This document shows positions 57,079 through 64,000 of a stretch of 64,000 nt of DNA, in pieces (within the stretch, counting starts at the first letter, position 1; each line of letters starts with the position of its first letter). The stretch comes from Rhodobacter sp. 24-YEA-8 (GTDB taxonomy: Bacteria > Pseudomonadota > Alphaproteobacteria > Rhodobacterales > Rhodobacteraceae), in the NCBI RefSeq assembly GCF_900105075.1, contig NZ_FNSK01000001.1, forward strand, positions 2,493,001 through 2,557,000, in the 5' to 3' direction. The notes beneath the pieces were generated by a model that saw only the letters and a program-made list of their open reading frames with translations, made no database searches and was not told the origin of the DNA. The translations under genes and the position numbers were made by a program.

Positions 57079-57186
57079 TTCGTCCTCCTGTATGGTTCGC
57101 GTAAGGAGGATTGCAGCACGGAACGCGAGTCGTGTCATCTCTCTTTCATTTGATCGCAACAAATACTGCCGGTAATTCTCTTTTAA

Positions 57187-57957
57187 TCAGCCGAAACGCG
57201 CCGGCAGGGCTGCACCGTCACGCAAAATTGCATTTGCTTCCGCAGTATAGCTTTCGCGGTCACCGTCATGCGCCAGGCCTTCATGGATCACCAGCGGCGG
57301 GAACAGACGAAAAGCAGCACGTCCCCCTTTCTTTGCCCGCAAAATCACCCGGAGCGCTTCACGCCCCTCACGTGCCGCCAGCGGCAGGATCGAGGCCGAG
57401 CCGAGCTTGGGCGCAAGTGCCGCCAGAAGCTCGGGCACCGAATCCGCGCCTGCGATCAGTGTCAGCCAGCCGCCGGGCGCGAGGCGCCTCGTGGCCGCCG
57501 CGACCCATTCCGACACCGGCAGGACCACCTGCATCGCTTTCGCCCGGATATCCACCGGCGAGGCGCTGCCCCCGGCCGGATACCAGGGCGGATTGGCGAC
57601 CACATGGTCGAAATCATGGCGAAGGGCCAGCGGCATCCGGCTCAGATCGCCCTCATGCACCTCCATCGCGATGCCATTGCGCTCTGCATTCCTGCGCGCA
57701 AGGGCTGCGTAAAGCGGCTGCACTTCCAGCCCCGCGAGCCGCAGACCCGGCACCCTGGCGGCAAGACACAGCGAGACCGCCCCTGCCCCGCAGCCCAGAT
57801 CCAGCACCTGCTGGCCCGGCTTTGCGCCACAGGCCGCCGCAAGCAGCACCGCATCCGTCGCCGCCCGGTATCCTCTGAGCGGCTGCCAGAGCCTGAGCCT
57901 GCCGCACAGGAATTTGTCATCCGACAAATCCCCATCGGCAAACTGCTCCGTGCTCAT
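57187..57957 (-). CDS. trmN6: tRNA1(Val) adenine(37)-N6-methyltransferase-like protein
   Basis: 256 residues. SAM-binding VLDLGCGAGAVSLCLAARVP, then the N6-adenine catalytic motif NPPW (DHVVANPPWYPAGG). The N-terminal RLWQPLRGYRAATDAVLLAA is family-typical. It methylates an adenine in tRNA, or a related substrate. It overlaps the DUF2007 gene by four bases (ATGA). Confidence 0.88.
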   Translation of the reverse strand: MSTEQFADGDLSDDKFLCGRLRLWQPLRGYRAATDAVLLAAACGAKPGQQVLDLGCGAGAVSLCLAARVPGLRLAGLEVQPLYAALARRNAERNGIAMEVHEGDLSRMPLALRHDFDHVVANPPWYPAGGSASPVDIRAKAMQVVLPVSEWVAAATRRLAPGGWLTLIAGADSVPELLAALAPKLGSASILPLAAREGREALRVILRAKKGGRAAFRLFPPLVIHEGLAHDGDRESYTAEANAILRDGAALPARFG

Positions 57958-58169
57958 GGCGAAACCTCCAGGCCGTTATCCGTCACAATCGCCCGCGCCA
58001 TAAAGAGGTCGCGGTCTGCAACCATCAGGCGGCGCGGCAAAATTCCGAGTGAACCATCGAGTACACTCATGTGGACGTCCAGATCGAAGGCTGTTATTCC
58101 CTCGCCCTCAAGAAGGGCCGTCGCAAAGGCGATCACCGTCGGGTCGGTCGTGCGCAAAAGCTCTTTCAT
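57954..58169 (-). CDS. DUF2007 family small protein
   Basis: 71 residues from ATG 58169; no clear ribosome site, but the length and the start KELLRTTDPTVIAFATALLE are usual for the family. The DUF2007 fold reads LEGEGITAFDLDVHMS and PRRLMVADRDLFMARAIV. Homologues are often signal-transduction-like PII relatives of unknown role. Divergent from the polyprenyl synthase gene. Confidence 0.85.
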   Translation of the reverse strand: MKELLRTTDPTVIAFATALLEGEGITAFDLDVHMSVLDGSLGILPRRLMVADRDLFMARAIVTDNGLEVSP

Positions 58170-58244
58170 AGGTTTTGGGTAACCGCAGCGGGCCGTCAGG
58201 GCAAGAGGCGCCTGCCCGCCAGGAGTTGACCTGAGTGTTTGGGG

Positions 58245-59270
58245 ATGAAGATGGACGGCAGTGACAACGCGCATCGCGGTCCGCAGGATCGGCTGGCGGA
58301 GGCTCTGGCCCCGGATATGGCCGCCGTCAACGCGATCATCCGTGCGCGGATGGCCAGTGAACATGCGCCCCGCATCCCCGAAGTCACCGCCCATCTGATC
58401 GAGGCCGGCGGCAAACGGATCCGCCCGATGCTGGTGCTCGCCGCGGCGCATATCTGCGGCTATCCGGCCAGAAATCCGGGCGGTGAAGACCACCAGAAGC
58501 TCGCCGCCACGGTTGAGTTCATCCATACCGCCACGCTTTTGCATGATGATGTCGTCGATGAAAGCGCGCAGCGCCGCGGCCGGCCGACCGCCAATCTGTT
58601 ATGGGACAACAAGTCCTCGGTGCTGGTCGGTGACTATCTTTTCGCCCGCGCCTTCCAGTTGATGGTCGAACCGGGCAGCCTGCGCGTGCTCGACATTCTC
58701 GCCAATGCCTCGGCGACGATTGCCGAAGGCGAGGTGCTGCAACTCACCGCCGCCCGGGATCTGGCCACCACAGAGGACACCTATATCCGGGTGGTGCGCG
58801 GCAAGACGGCAGCATTGTTTTCAGCGGCAACGGAATCCGGTGCCGAGATTGCCGGAGCGACGCCCGATCAGGTCCGGGCGCTCTATACTTATGGCGACGC
58901 GCTTGGCATCGCCTTCCAGATTGCCGATGACCTGCTGGATTACGGTGGCACCTCGGCCGTGATCGGCAAGAACACCGGCGATGATTTCCGCGAACGCAAG
59001 CTGACCCTGCCGCTGATCAAGGCGGTCGCCAAAGCCGATACGGAAGAACAGGCCTTCTGGACCCGCGTCATCGCCAAAGGCGATCAGCACGACGGCGATC
59101 TGGAGCTTGCGATTTCGCTGATGGAACGCCACGGCGCCCTGACCGCCGCCCGCGCCGATGCGCTCGCCTGGGCCGCGACCGCGCGCGCCGCGCTGGCGCC
59201 GCTCCCCGATCATCCGCTCAAGGCGATCCTGGGCGATCTTGCGGATTTCGTGGTTTCGCGCATCGCGTAA
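58245..59270 (+). CDS. ispB: Polyprenyl (octa/decaprenyl) diphosphate synthase
   Basis: 341 residues from ATG 58245; a TTG two codons upstream and an ATG two codons downstream are alternatives, the ribosome site being poorly placed. Both aspartate-rich motifs are present (LLHDDVVDESAQRRGR at about 100 and QIADDLLDYGG at about 230), together with GGKRIRPMLVLAAA. Makes the ubiquinone side chain; in Rhodobacteraceae usually C50. The upstream DUF2007-trmN6 pair is divergent. Confidence 0.94.
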   Translation: MKMDGSDNAHRGPQDRLAEALAPDMAAVNAIIRARMASEHAPRIPEVTAHLIEAGGKRIRPMLVLAAAHICGYPARNPGGEDHQKLAATVEFIHTATLLHDDVVDESAQRRGRPTANLLWDNKSSVLVGDYLFARAFQLMVEPGSLRVLDILANASATIAEGEVLQLTAARDLATTEDTYIRVVRGKTAALFSAATESGAEIAGATPDQVRALYTYGDALGIAFQIADDLLDYGGTSAVIGKNTGDDFRERKLTLPLIKAVAKADTEEQAFWTRVIAKGDQHDGDLELAISLMERHGALTAARADALAWAATARAALAPLPDHPLKAILGDLADFVVSRIA

Positions 59271-59347
59271 CCGCGGCCACCGCCGGTACAGCTGACTTTC
59301 TTTCCGCGAGCGCCTGTGCTTTCCTTGCGGGAAGGAAGGGGTGTTGC

Positions 59348-60436
59348 TTGCCTGATCTTCATGCCGACCTGACCGAGGCGCTTTATTCAATTCTGCTCGG
59401 GGAAGCGGACTGGTCGCGGTTTCTGAGCCTGTTGGCATCCGATCGCATAAATGGCGGCGCGCTGTTCCTGCTGCAAAATGACCATATGAGTGGCGGTGTC
59501 GGACGGCTGGAACTGACCTCAGGCATCGGTGCAAAGCAAATCTCGGATTACGCCGCATATTACTGCCAGCATAACCCCTGGCTGCCCGATCACATCCTGC
59601 GCCTCTCCAATGATGTGATCGTCGATCATGAGGTGACCTCGCGCGACTCGCTGAAGCGAACCGAATTTTACAGCGATTTCCTGCGCCCCGCCGGATTTAT
59701 CGGCTCGGCCGGCGTGACTCTCGGGCGTCGGGGCGGCGAACATATGCTGCTGACCATGATTTTCGGCGACAGTGATCCTGAAATCGCCACGATGATGGGC
59801 CATCGGCTTGAGGCCCTGAGGCCGCATCTTCAGCGGGTGATGCGCCATTTCTCTAATCCTGGCAGAGAGACCATGGCCGGCAATTTCGCCGCCGAGGCGC
59901 TTGGCGTACTCGGCACCGGGCTTTGCGTGATCGGCGATGATCTGAAACCGGTATCAATTTCGCCGGCGGCTGAAGAGGCGGCACGGCGCGCGGATCTCTT
60001 TTCCCTGACCCCGACTGGCCGCATTCACCTTGCAGATGAGGCCGCGCGTCAGTTTCTGGGGCAAATCCTGGCGCGGGGCTATGACGGGCCCACAGAGCAC
60101 GTCTGGCATCAGAATGGCTACCGACTGACCCTGTTCCGTGCCGCCCGCGCGCCGATATCCGAATTCCTGTGTGGTCCGGCCGGCGGATTGATCATCGAAG
60201 AGGCTCAGCTGAGGTCCGAACCGCTGCGAATTGCGCATTTCCAGCAGCGCTATGCCCTGAGTGCGGCCGAAACACGGGTGCTGACGGCGATCACGCAGGG
60301 GCTCTCGATCCGGGCGATCGCCGACGCCCACAGCCGCTCGGTCGAAACGATCCGCAGCCAGGTGAAGAGCCTGCTTCACAAGACGGGTTCCGAAAGCCAG
60401 CTGGCCCTGATGCGACGCCTGAGCGGGCGAGGCTGA
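59348..60436 (+). CDS. LuxR family transcriptional regulator with N-terminal sensor region
   Basis: 362 residues from a TTG (GGAAGGAAGGGG lies upstream). The C-terminal LuxR helix-turn-helix (about 300-355) reads LSAAETRVLTAITQGLSIRA then IADAHSRSVETIRSQVKSLL. The N-terminal 280 residues form a PAS/GAF-like unknown sensor region; no AHL-binding autoinducer domain signature was seen. Regulatory targets unknown. It is convergent with the molybdate operon. Confidence 0.85.
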   Translation: MPDLHADLTEALYSILLGEADWSRFLSLLASDRINGGALFLLQNDHMSGGVGRLELTSGIGAKQISDYAAYYCQHNPWLPDHILRLSNDVIVDHEVTSRDSLKRTEFYSDFLRPAGFIGSAGVTLGRRGGEHMLLTMIFGDSDPEIATMMGHRLEALRPHLQRVMRHFSNPGRETMAGNFAAEALGVLGTGLCVIGDDLKPVSISPAAEEAARRADLFSLTPTGRIHLADEAARQFLGQILARGYDGPTEHVWHQNGYRLTLFRAARAPISEFLCGPAGGLIIEEAQLRSEPLRIAHFQQRYALSAAETRVLTAITQGLSIRAIADAHSRSVETIRSQVKSLLHKTGSESQLALMRRLSGRG

Positions 60437-60497
60437 ACACTCTCCCTGATCCACTCCTGAACGTGGCCCTGATGCCTGTCCGTATCAGGGCTGAAAT

Positions 60498-60533
60498 CCG
60501 GGGGAGGTCACGTTCTGACGGCGCCTCCCCCGG
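60498..60533. terminator. Hairpin terminator between luxR-type gene and modC
   Basis: ccgggggagg / cctccccccgg-type perfect 10-bp stem around a 16-base loop. It separates the two convergent genes. Confidence 0.65.
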
Positions 60534-60650
60534 CGAATACGAATGAAAGGGCTTGCTTCAATAGACCATGGATACCCGCGACTTCCGGGGCGACCCATCA
60601 CCCGGCAGGGTGAAAATGCAGCAGTAATTGTAACGAAGCGCGATCCGCAC

Positions 60651-61745
60651 CTACACCACTGTTCCCGCCCCTGCTGTCCCCGGGGCCACCGCCACCGACT
60701 TGACCACCGCGAAGACCCGCATCCCCGGTTCAAGTTCGAGGAGCCTGGCCGAACGCAGGGTAACCTGCGCCAGCAGCGCCGCCTCACCCACGGAAAGGCG
60801 CACCAGCACCTCGCCGTCTTTCTCCGAGATTTCCTGCACCGTGCCGTCAAGAATATTCAGTGCCGAAATCGCTTCCGGCTGCTGTCGCGCCAGCATGACA
60901 TCGCGCGCAAGGATCCGCAGGCGCAGCGTCGTCCCCTCGGCCACGCCCGGCAAAGACAGCCAGAGCGCGCCGCCACCGGTCTCAAGCCGCGTCAGCCCAT
61001 CGGCATCGGTCGCGCCGACGCGCAGCTTCAGGACCGCCCCCGCCTCGCGCGGTCCAAAGCCGCGCGCGGAAACCGGGTCGGCCAGCACCTCGGCCGCAGG
61101 GCCGGCACGGCTCACCTGCCCGGCCTCAAGCATCACCACCGTCGTCGCCAGCCGCGCCACTTCGGCGGGTGAATGGCTGACATAAAGGATCGGCAGCGCC
61201 ACTGTGTCCCGCAGCCGTTCCAGATAGGGCAGGATTTCGGACTTCCGCGCCTCGTCCAGCGCAGCAAGCGGCTCGTCCATCAACAAAAGATCGGGGTCGG
61301 ACAAAAGCGCCCGACCAAGCGCCACCCGGCTTTTCTCGCCGCCAGACAGGCGACCGGGGCGGCGGTCCAGCAAGGGGGCGATGCCCAGCAGCTCGACCAC
61401 CTGATCAAAGGCAGCACCCGCACGGCCCTTTGGCGCGAACCAGCGGCCATAAAGCAGGTTCTGACGCACCGTCAGATGCGGGAAAAGACGTGCATCCTGA
61501 AAGACATAGCCGATACGGCGTTTATGTGGCGGCAGGAAGTTTGCGCGCGCGGTATCAAGCAAAACGCGGTCGCCAAGCGTGATCCGGCCCTGATCGGGAC
61601 GCAAGAGCCCGGCCACCGCATTGACCACCGTGGACTTGCCCGACCCCGAGCGGCCAAAGAGCGCCGTCACCCCCTGGGGCGCGTCGAACCGTACATCCAG
61701 CGTGATGCCGGGAAAACGGTGCTGCAGGGAAATCGACAGCGTCAT
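60651..61745 (-). CDS. modC: Molybdate ABC transporter ATP-binding protein
   Basis: 364 residues from ATG 61745. Walker A GRSGSGKS, signature LSGGEKSRVALGRALLSDP, Walker B LLLMDEPLAALDE, and a C-terminal TOBE/MOP-like domain (about 290-350; SALNILDGTVQEI) that senses molybdate. Drives ATP-dependent molybdate import. ATGA overlap with modB. Upstream in transcription: modA, modB. Confidence 0.95.
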   Translation of the reverse strand: MTLSISLQHRFPGITLDVRFDAPQGVTALFGRSGSGKSTVVNAVAGLLRPDQGRITLGDRVLLDTARANFLPPHKRRIGYVFQDARLFPHLTVRQNLLYGRWFAPKGRAGAAFDQVVELLGIAPLLDRRPGRLSGGEKSRVALGRALLSDPDLLLMDEPLAALDEARKSEILPYLERLRDTVALPILYVSHSPAEVARLATTVVMLEAGQVSRAGPAAEVLADPVSARGFGPREAGAVLKLRVGATDADGLTRLETGGGALWLSLPGVAEGTTLRLRILARDVMLARQQPEAISALNILDGTVQEISEKDGEVLVRLSVGEAALLAQVTLRSARLLELEPGMRVFAVVKSVAVAPGTAGAGTVV

Positions 61746-62440
61746 TGCCCTGAAATCCTGCGCGCAACCACCCGCGAGACCCATTCCGACAGCAGGAGCG
61801 CCGCCATGGCAATGGCGATGGCGACCCAGACAAGGCGCGCAGCCTGTGCCTCGCCGCCCGGCACCTGCATGAAACTGTAGATTGCCGATGGCAGGGTGCG
61901 GGTCTGGCCGGGGATGTTCGATACAAAGGTAATCGTGGCGCCGAATTCCCCCATCGCTTTGGCGAAGGCAAGGATGCAGCCCGCGATCACGCCTGGCAGG
62001 ATCATCGGCAGCGTCACCGTCAGCCAGACCCAGGGTTTTGATGCCCCCAGCGTGGCGCTCGCCTGTTCCAGTTTCGGATCCACCGCCTCGATGGCAAGCC
62101 GCATGGCGCGCACCATCAGCGGGAAGGCCATGACGGCCGCGGCCATCGCGGCCCCGGTCCAGCGAAAGGCAAAGACGATCCCGAACCACTGGTCGAGATA
62201 TTGCCCCACCGTGCCTTTGCGCCCGAAAGTGATCAGCAGCAGATAGCCGGTGACGACCGGCGGCAGGATCAGCGGCAGATGCACGATGCCATTGAGCACC
62301 TGCTTGCCGGGAAACTCCCACCGGGCAAGGGCATGGGCGATGAAAAGGCCGAAAGGCAGGCTGACCAGCACCGCCCAGAACGACACCCGCAGCGAAAGCA
62401 TCACCGCGTTCCATTCGTCAGGAGACAGCCAGTCCGTCAC
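61742..62440 (-). CDS. modB: Molybdate ABC transporter permease
   Basis: 232 residues from a GTG. Five to six membrane helices with the permease motif EFGATITFVSN and MAEFG-like EAA loop (AKAMGEFGATITF). Channel of the molybdate importer. Starts 24 bp after modA. Confidence 0.95.
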   Translation of the reverse strand: MTDWLSPDEWNAVMLSLRVSFWAVLVSLPFGLFIAHALARWEFPGKQVLNGIVHLPLILPPVVTGYLLLITFGRKGTVGQYLDQWFGIVFAFRWTGAAMAAAVMAFPLMVRAMRLAIEAVDPKLEQASATLGASKPWVWLTVTLPMILPGVIAGCILAFAKAMGEFGATITFVSNIPGQTRTLPSAIYSFMQVPGGEAQAARLVWVAIAIAMAALLLSEWVSRVVARRISGQ

Positions 62441-62464
62441 GCCTCTCAGGCCCTTTCAACAGTC

Positions 62465-63247
62465 TCAGTTCAGGATCGAAAAGCCTTCTGCGGCGAAGAT
62501 CCTGTGGGCCTCATCCCCCGAAAGCGCCTCGTAAAAGGCGCGGTCCGCCGCATCTGCCGCGCCGGTCAGCAGGGCGGCAGGGTAGACGATCGGTTTGTGG
62601 CTGTCAGCGGGGAAGGTGCCGACCACGGTGACATTATCCTCGGCCACGGCGTCGGTCGCATAGACGATGCCGTAAGGCGCCTCGCCCTGGGCTACCAGCG
62701 CCAGCGTCGCGCGGACATTGTCGGCCTGAGCGACCGATCCCTCAACCGCACCCCATTGACCCAGATGTTCCAGCGCAGCCTTGCCATACTGGCCGGCGGG
62801 CACGGAATCGATCAAGGCCATGGCAAGCTTCTCATCGCCCAAAAGCGCCTTCAGATCAAAGCCCTCGCCAATCTCGACCGGTGCGGCATCCTTGCCATGT
62901 GCGACCAGGACCAGCGTATTGCCCAAAAGATCTTCACGCGCGCCTTCGACAACCAGACCGGCCTTTTCGACCTCATCCATCCAGTTGACGGCGGCCGAGA
63001 TAAAGATGTCGGCGGGCGCACCCTCGATGATCTGTTTTGCCAGCGCATTCGAGCCGGCATAGGAAATCACCACCGTATTGCCGGTTTCCTCCTGGAATTT
63101 CGCCGCGACCTCATCCAGCGCGTTCTTCATCGATGCGGCGGCAAAGACCACAACCTCTTCGGCCTGGGCCATGGCGGGCAGCGCAAGGCTGAAAGCGGTC
63201 GCAAACAGTGCAGCGCGGCGGGCGAATTTACGGCTGGCGAAAGACAT
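62465..63247 (-). CDS. modA: Molybdate-binding periplasmic protein
   Basis: 260 residues. Signal peptide (RRAALFATAFSLALPAMAQA), then EEVVVFAAASMKNALDEVAA and FISAAVNWMDEVEKAGLV, FALGKLLD-type features of ModA. It captures molybdate or tungstate for ModBC. Preceded by a candidate ModE box. Confidence 0.95.
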   Translation of the reverse strand: MSFASRKFARRAALFATAFSLALPAMAQAEEVVVFAAASMKNALDEVAAKFQEETGNTVVISYAGSNALAKQIIEGAPADIFISAAVNWMDEVEKAGLVVEGAREDLLGNTLVLVAHGKDAAPVEIGEGFDLKALLGDEKLAMALIDSVPAGQYGKAALEHLGQWGAVEGSVAQADNVRATLALVAQGEAPYGIVYATDAVAEDNVTVVGTFPADSHKPIVYPAALLTGAADAADRAFYEALSGDEAHRIFAAEGFSILN

Positions 63248-63262
63248 GGGATTCCTCCGGTT

Positions 63263-63286
63263 CGATATATCTTTACGGATATAAAG
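63263..63286. promoter_or_regulatory. Candidate ModE-binding box upstream of modA
   Basis: cgatatat-ctttacgg-atataaag, 16 bp before the modA ATG. It matches the Mo-box plan of two ATAT-containing half sites 7-8 bp apart (consensus CGTTATAT-N6-8-ATATAACG). The right half has 'aaag' instead of 'aacg'. It could be repressed by the ModE-like protein encoded next to it when molybdate is plentiful. Confidence 0.5.
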
Positions 63287-63348
63287 ACCGCCAGGACGAA
63301 CAGGTGCAAGGGTTATTTCCCGACCACCACAACGCCCATAGCCGCAGA

Positions 63349-63693
63349 TCAGGGCTGAGCCGGGGCCAGCATTGTCTCGAGCACCGCGATCTCTTCGGCG
63401 CCTGCCTCGCGCGATTTGCGCTCGATCTCGCGGAAAAGCGCCAGCACCTGTTCACCCTCGGGCGTCAGATGCGCGCCGCCCCCGCCCGAGCCGCCGCGCG
63501 CGCTGGCGACGAGCGGACTGGCAAAGGCCGCGTTCAGCTCTTCCACCAGCATCCAGGCGCGTTTGTAACTCATCCCCATGGCACGACCGGCCGCCGAGAT
63601 GGAGCCGGTCTCGCGGATATGTTCCAGCAATTCGGCCTTGCCGGGGCCGACCATCGCATTGTCAAAGTAAAGGCGCAGGAAAAAGCGTTTCAT
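63349..63693 (-). CDS. ModE-like winged-helix regulator (N-terminal domain only)
   Basis: 114 residues from ATG 63693. A LysR-like winged helix typical of ModE (LEHIRETGSISAAGRAMGMS YKRAW in sense, with Tyr-Lys-Arg-Ala-Trp) and a glycine-rich loop ASARGGSGGGGAHLT. It has no molybdate-binding TOBE/MOP domain, as in single-domain ModE proteins (e.g. MopA/B systems use separate ligand domains). It probably controls modABC. Confidence 0.85.
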   Translation of the reverse strand: MKRFFLRLYFDNAMVGPGKAELLEHIRETGSISAAGRAMGMSYKRAWMLVEELNAAFASPLVASARGGSGGGGAHLTPEGEQVLALFREIERKSREAGAEEIAVLETMLAPAQP

Positions 63694-63733
63694 CACACCA
63701 GTTTCCCCCTCCTGCGCCCGGCTGGCAAGAGGT

Positions 63734-64000
63734 CTAGCTGAGATAATGCTCGACCGGACCCAGCGGTTTCGGCGGCTCTTCCCCCAGATGCGGCGCAAGG
63801 CTGATCTCGCAGGCGCGGCAGATCGCATCCAGCGCGAGGCCATTTGGGCTGGTGCCGAAGGGATGGCTCAGCTCCTCGGTCACTTCCGCCAGACCAAGGA
63901 ACATATAGGCCACGATGGCGGTGAATAAAGGCGAAAGCCAGCCGGTGGTTTCCGCCAGTGCCAGTGGCAGCAGCAGGCAATATAGCCAGGTCGTGCGGTA
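63734..64000 (-). CDS. Bestrophin family ion channel, C-terminal part (cut by window edge)
   Basis: 88 residues are inside the window; the gene continues past 64000. The visible part reads LYCLLLPLALAETTGWLSPL, FLGLAEVTEELSHPFG and NGLALDAICRACEISL, a good match to the C-terminal membrane and cytosolic segments of bestrophin/UPF0187 chloride-type channels. Ends with VEHYLS. Same direction as the ModE-like gene, 40 bp upstream of it. Confidence 0.7.
   Translation of the reverse strand, partial: YRTTWLYCLLLPLALAETTGWLSPLFTAIVAYMFLGLAEVTEELSHPFGTSPNGLALDAICRACEISLAPHLGEEPPKPLGPVEHYLS

Overview
The window comes from a GC-rich alphaproteobacterium, most probably a Rhodobacteraceae member of the Paracoccus/Rhodobacter/Gemmobacter type. 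The reasons are the family resemblance of the housekeeping genes (long serA, serC with a structured leader, rbfA-truB, phbA-phbB, a sun/rsmB gene beside dapB), the codon and GC character, and dispersed intergenic repeats of a kind common in Rhodobacterales. No rRNA, tRNA or CRISPR array was seen.

Layout. 1-1.94 kb is a scrapyard: an IS5-like transposase remnant, fragments of an Mrr-like restriction endonuclease and of a possible helicase, and the C-terminal domain of a Mu/TniA-type transposase. 1.94-10.07 kb is a minus-strand catabolic operon that fits gamma-butyrobetaine and L-carnitine breakdown to glycine betaine: acyl-CoA hydratase, NDP-forming acyl-CoA ligase, SelW/Rdx-like protein, acyl-CoA dehydrogenase, carnitine 3-dehydrogenase fused to a thioesterase, and a BKACE enzyme. 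A divergent GlxA/CdhR-type AraC regulator faces it. 10.1-13.0 kb is serC-serA behind a structured leader. 13.1-23.2 kb holds gnd, a metallophosphatase, pbpC and a very large alpha-2-macroglobulin. 23.4-25.9 kb is a decayed hybrid histidine kinase. 26.3-28.5 kb is a MerR regulator with a large acyl-CoA dehydrogenase. 29.2-31.1 kb is a divergent LysR/EamA pair. 31.1-33.7 kb is a second decayed zone with a matching IS5-like remnant and a broken formylglycine-generating-enzyme gene.

33.75-37.1 kb carries a glycosyltransferase and pnp. 37.1-43.3 kb is a seven-gene Mrp Na+/H+ antiporter operon with overlapping genes, plus one secreted hypothetical protein. rpsO (43.5 kb), an RTX protein gene (44.2 kb), truB, a phosphodiester glycosidase and rbfA follow, so the usual rbfA-truB-rpsO-pnp order is split by insertions and pnp is inverted. 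47.7-53.6 kb holds dapB, an SDH assembly factor, rsmB, a trm112/LON/thioredoxin operon, tag and an EAL protein. 53.8-55.9 kb is phbA-phbB (polyhydroxybutyrate precursor synthesis). 56-60.4 kb has a DMT exporter, small conserved genes, a TrmN6-like methyltransferase, a polyprenyl diphosphate synthase and a LuxR regulator. 60.6-63.7 kb is the molybdate system modCBA with a ModE-like regulator, and the window ends inside a bestrophin gene.

The most notable points are the carnitine/butyrobetaine operon with an embedded Rdx protein, a histidine kinase that has lost its phospho-accepting histidine, the serC leader with mutually exclusive hairpins, and a dispersed two-hairpin repeat whose copies differ by paired (compensatory) changes.
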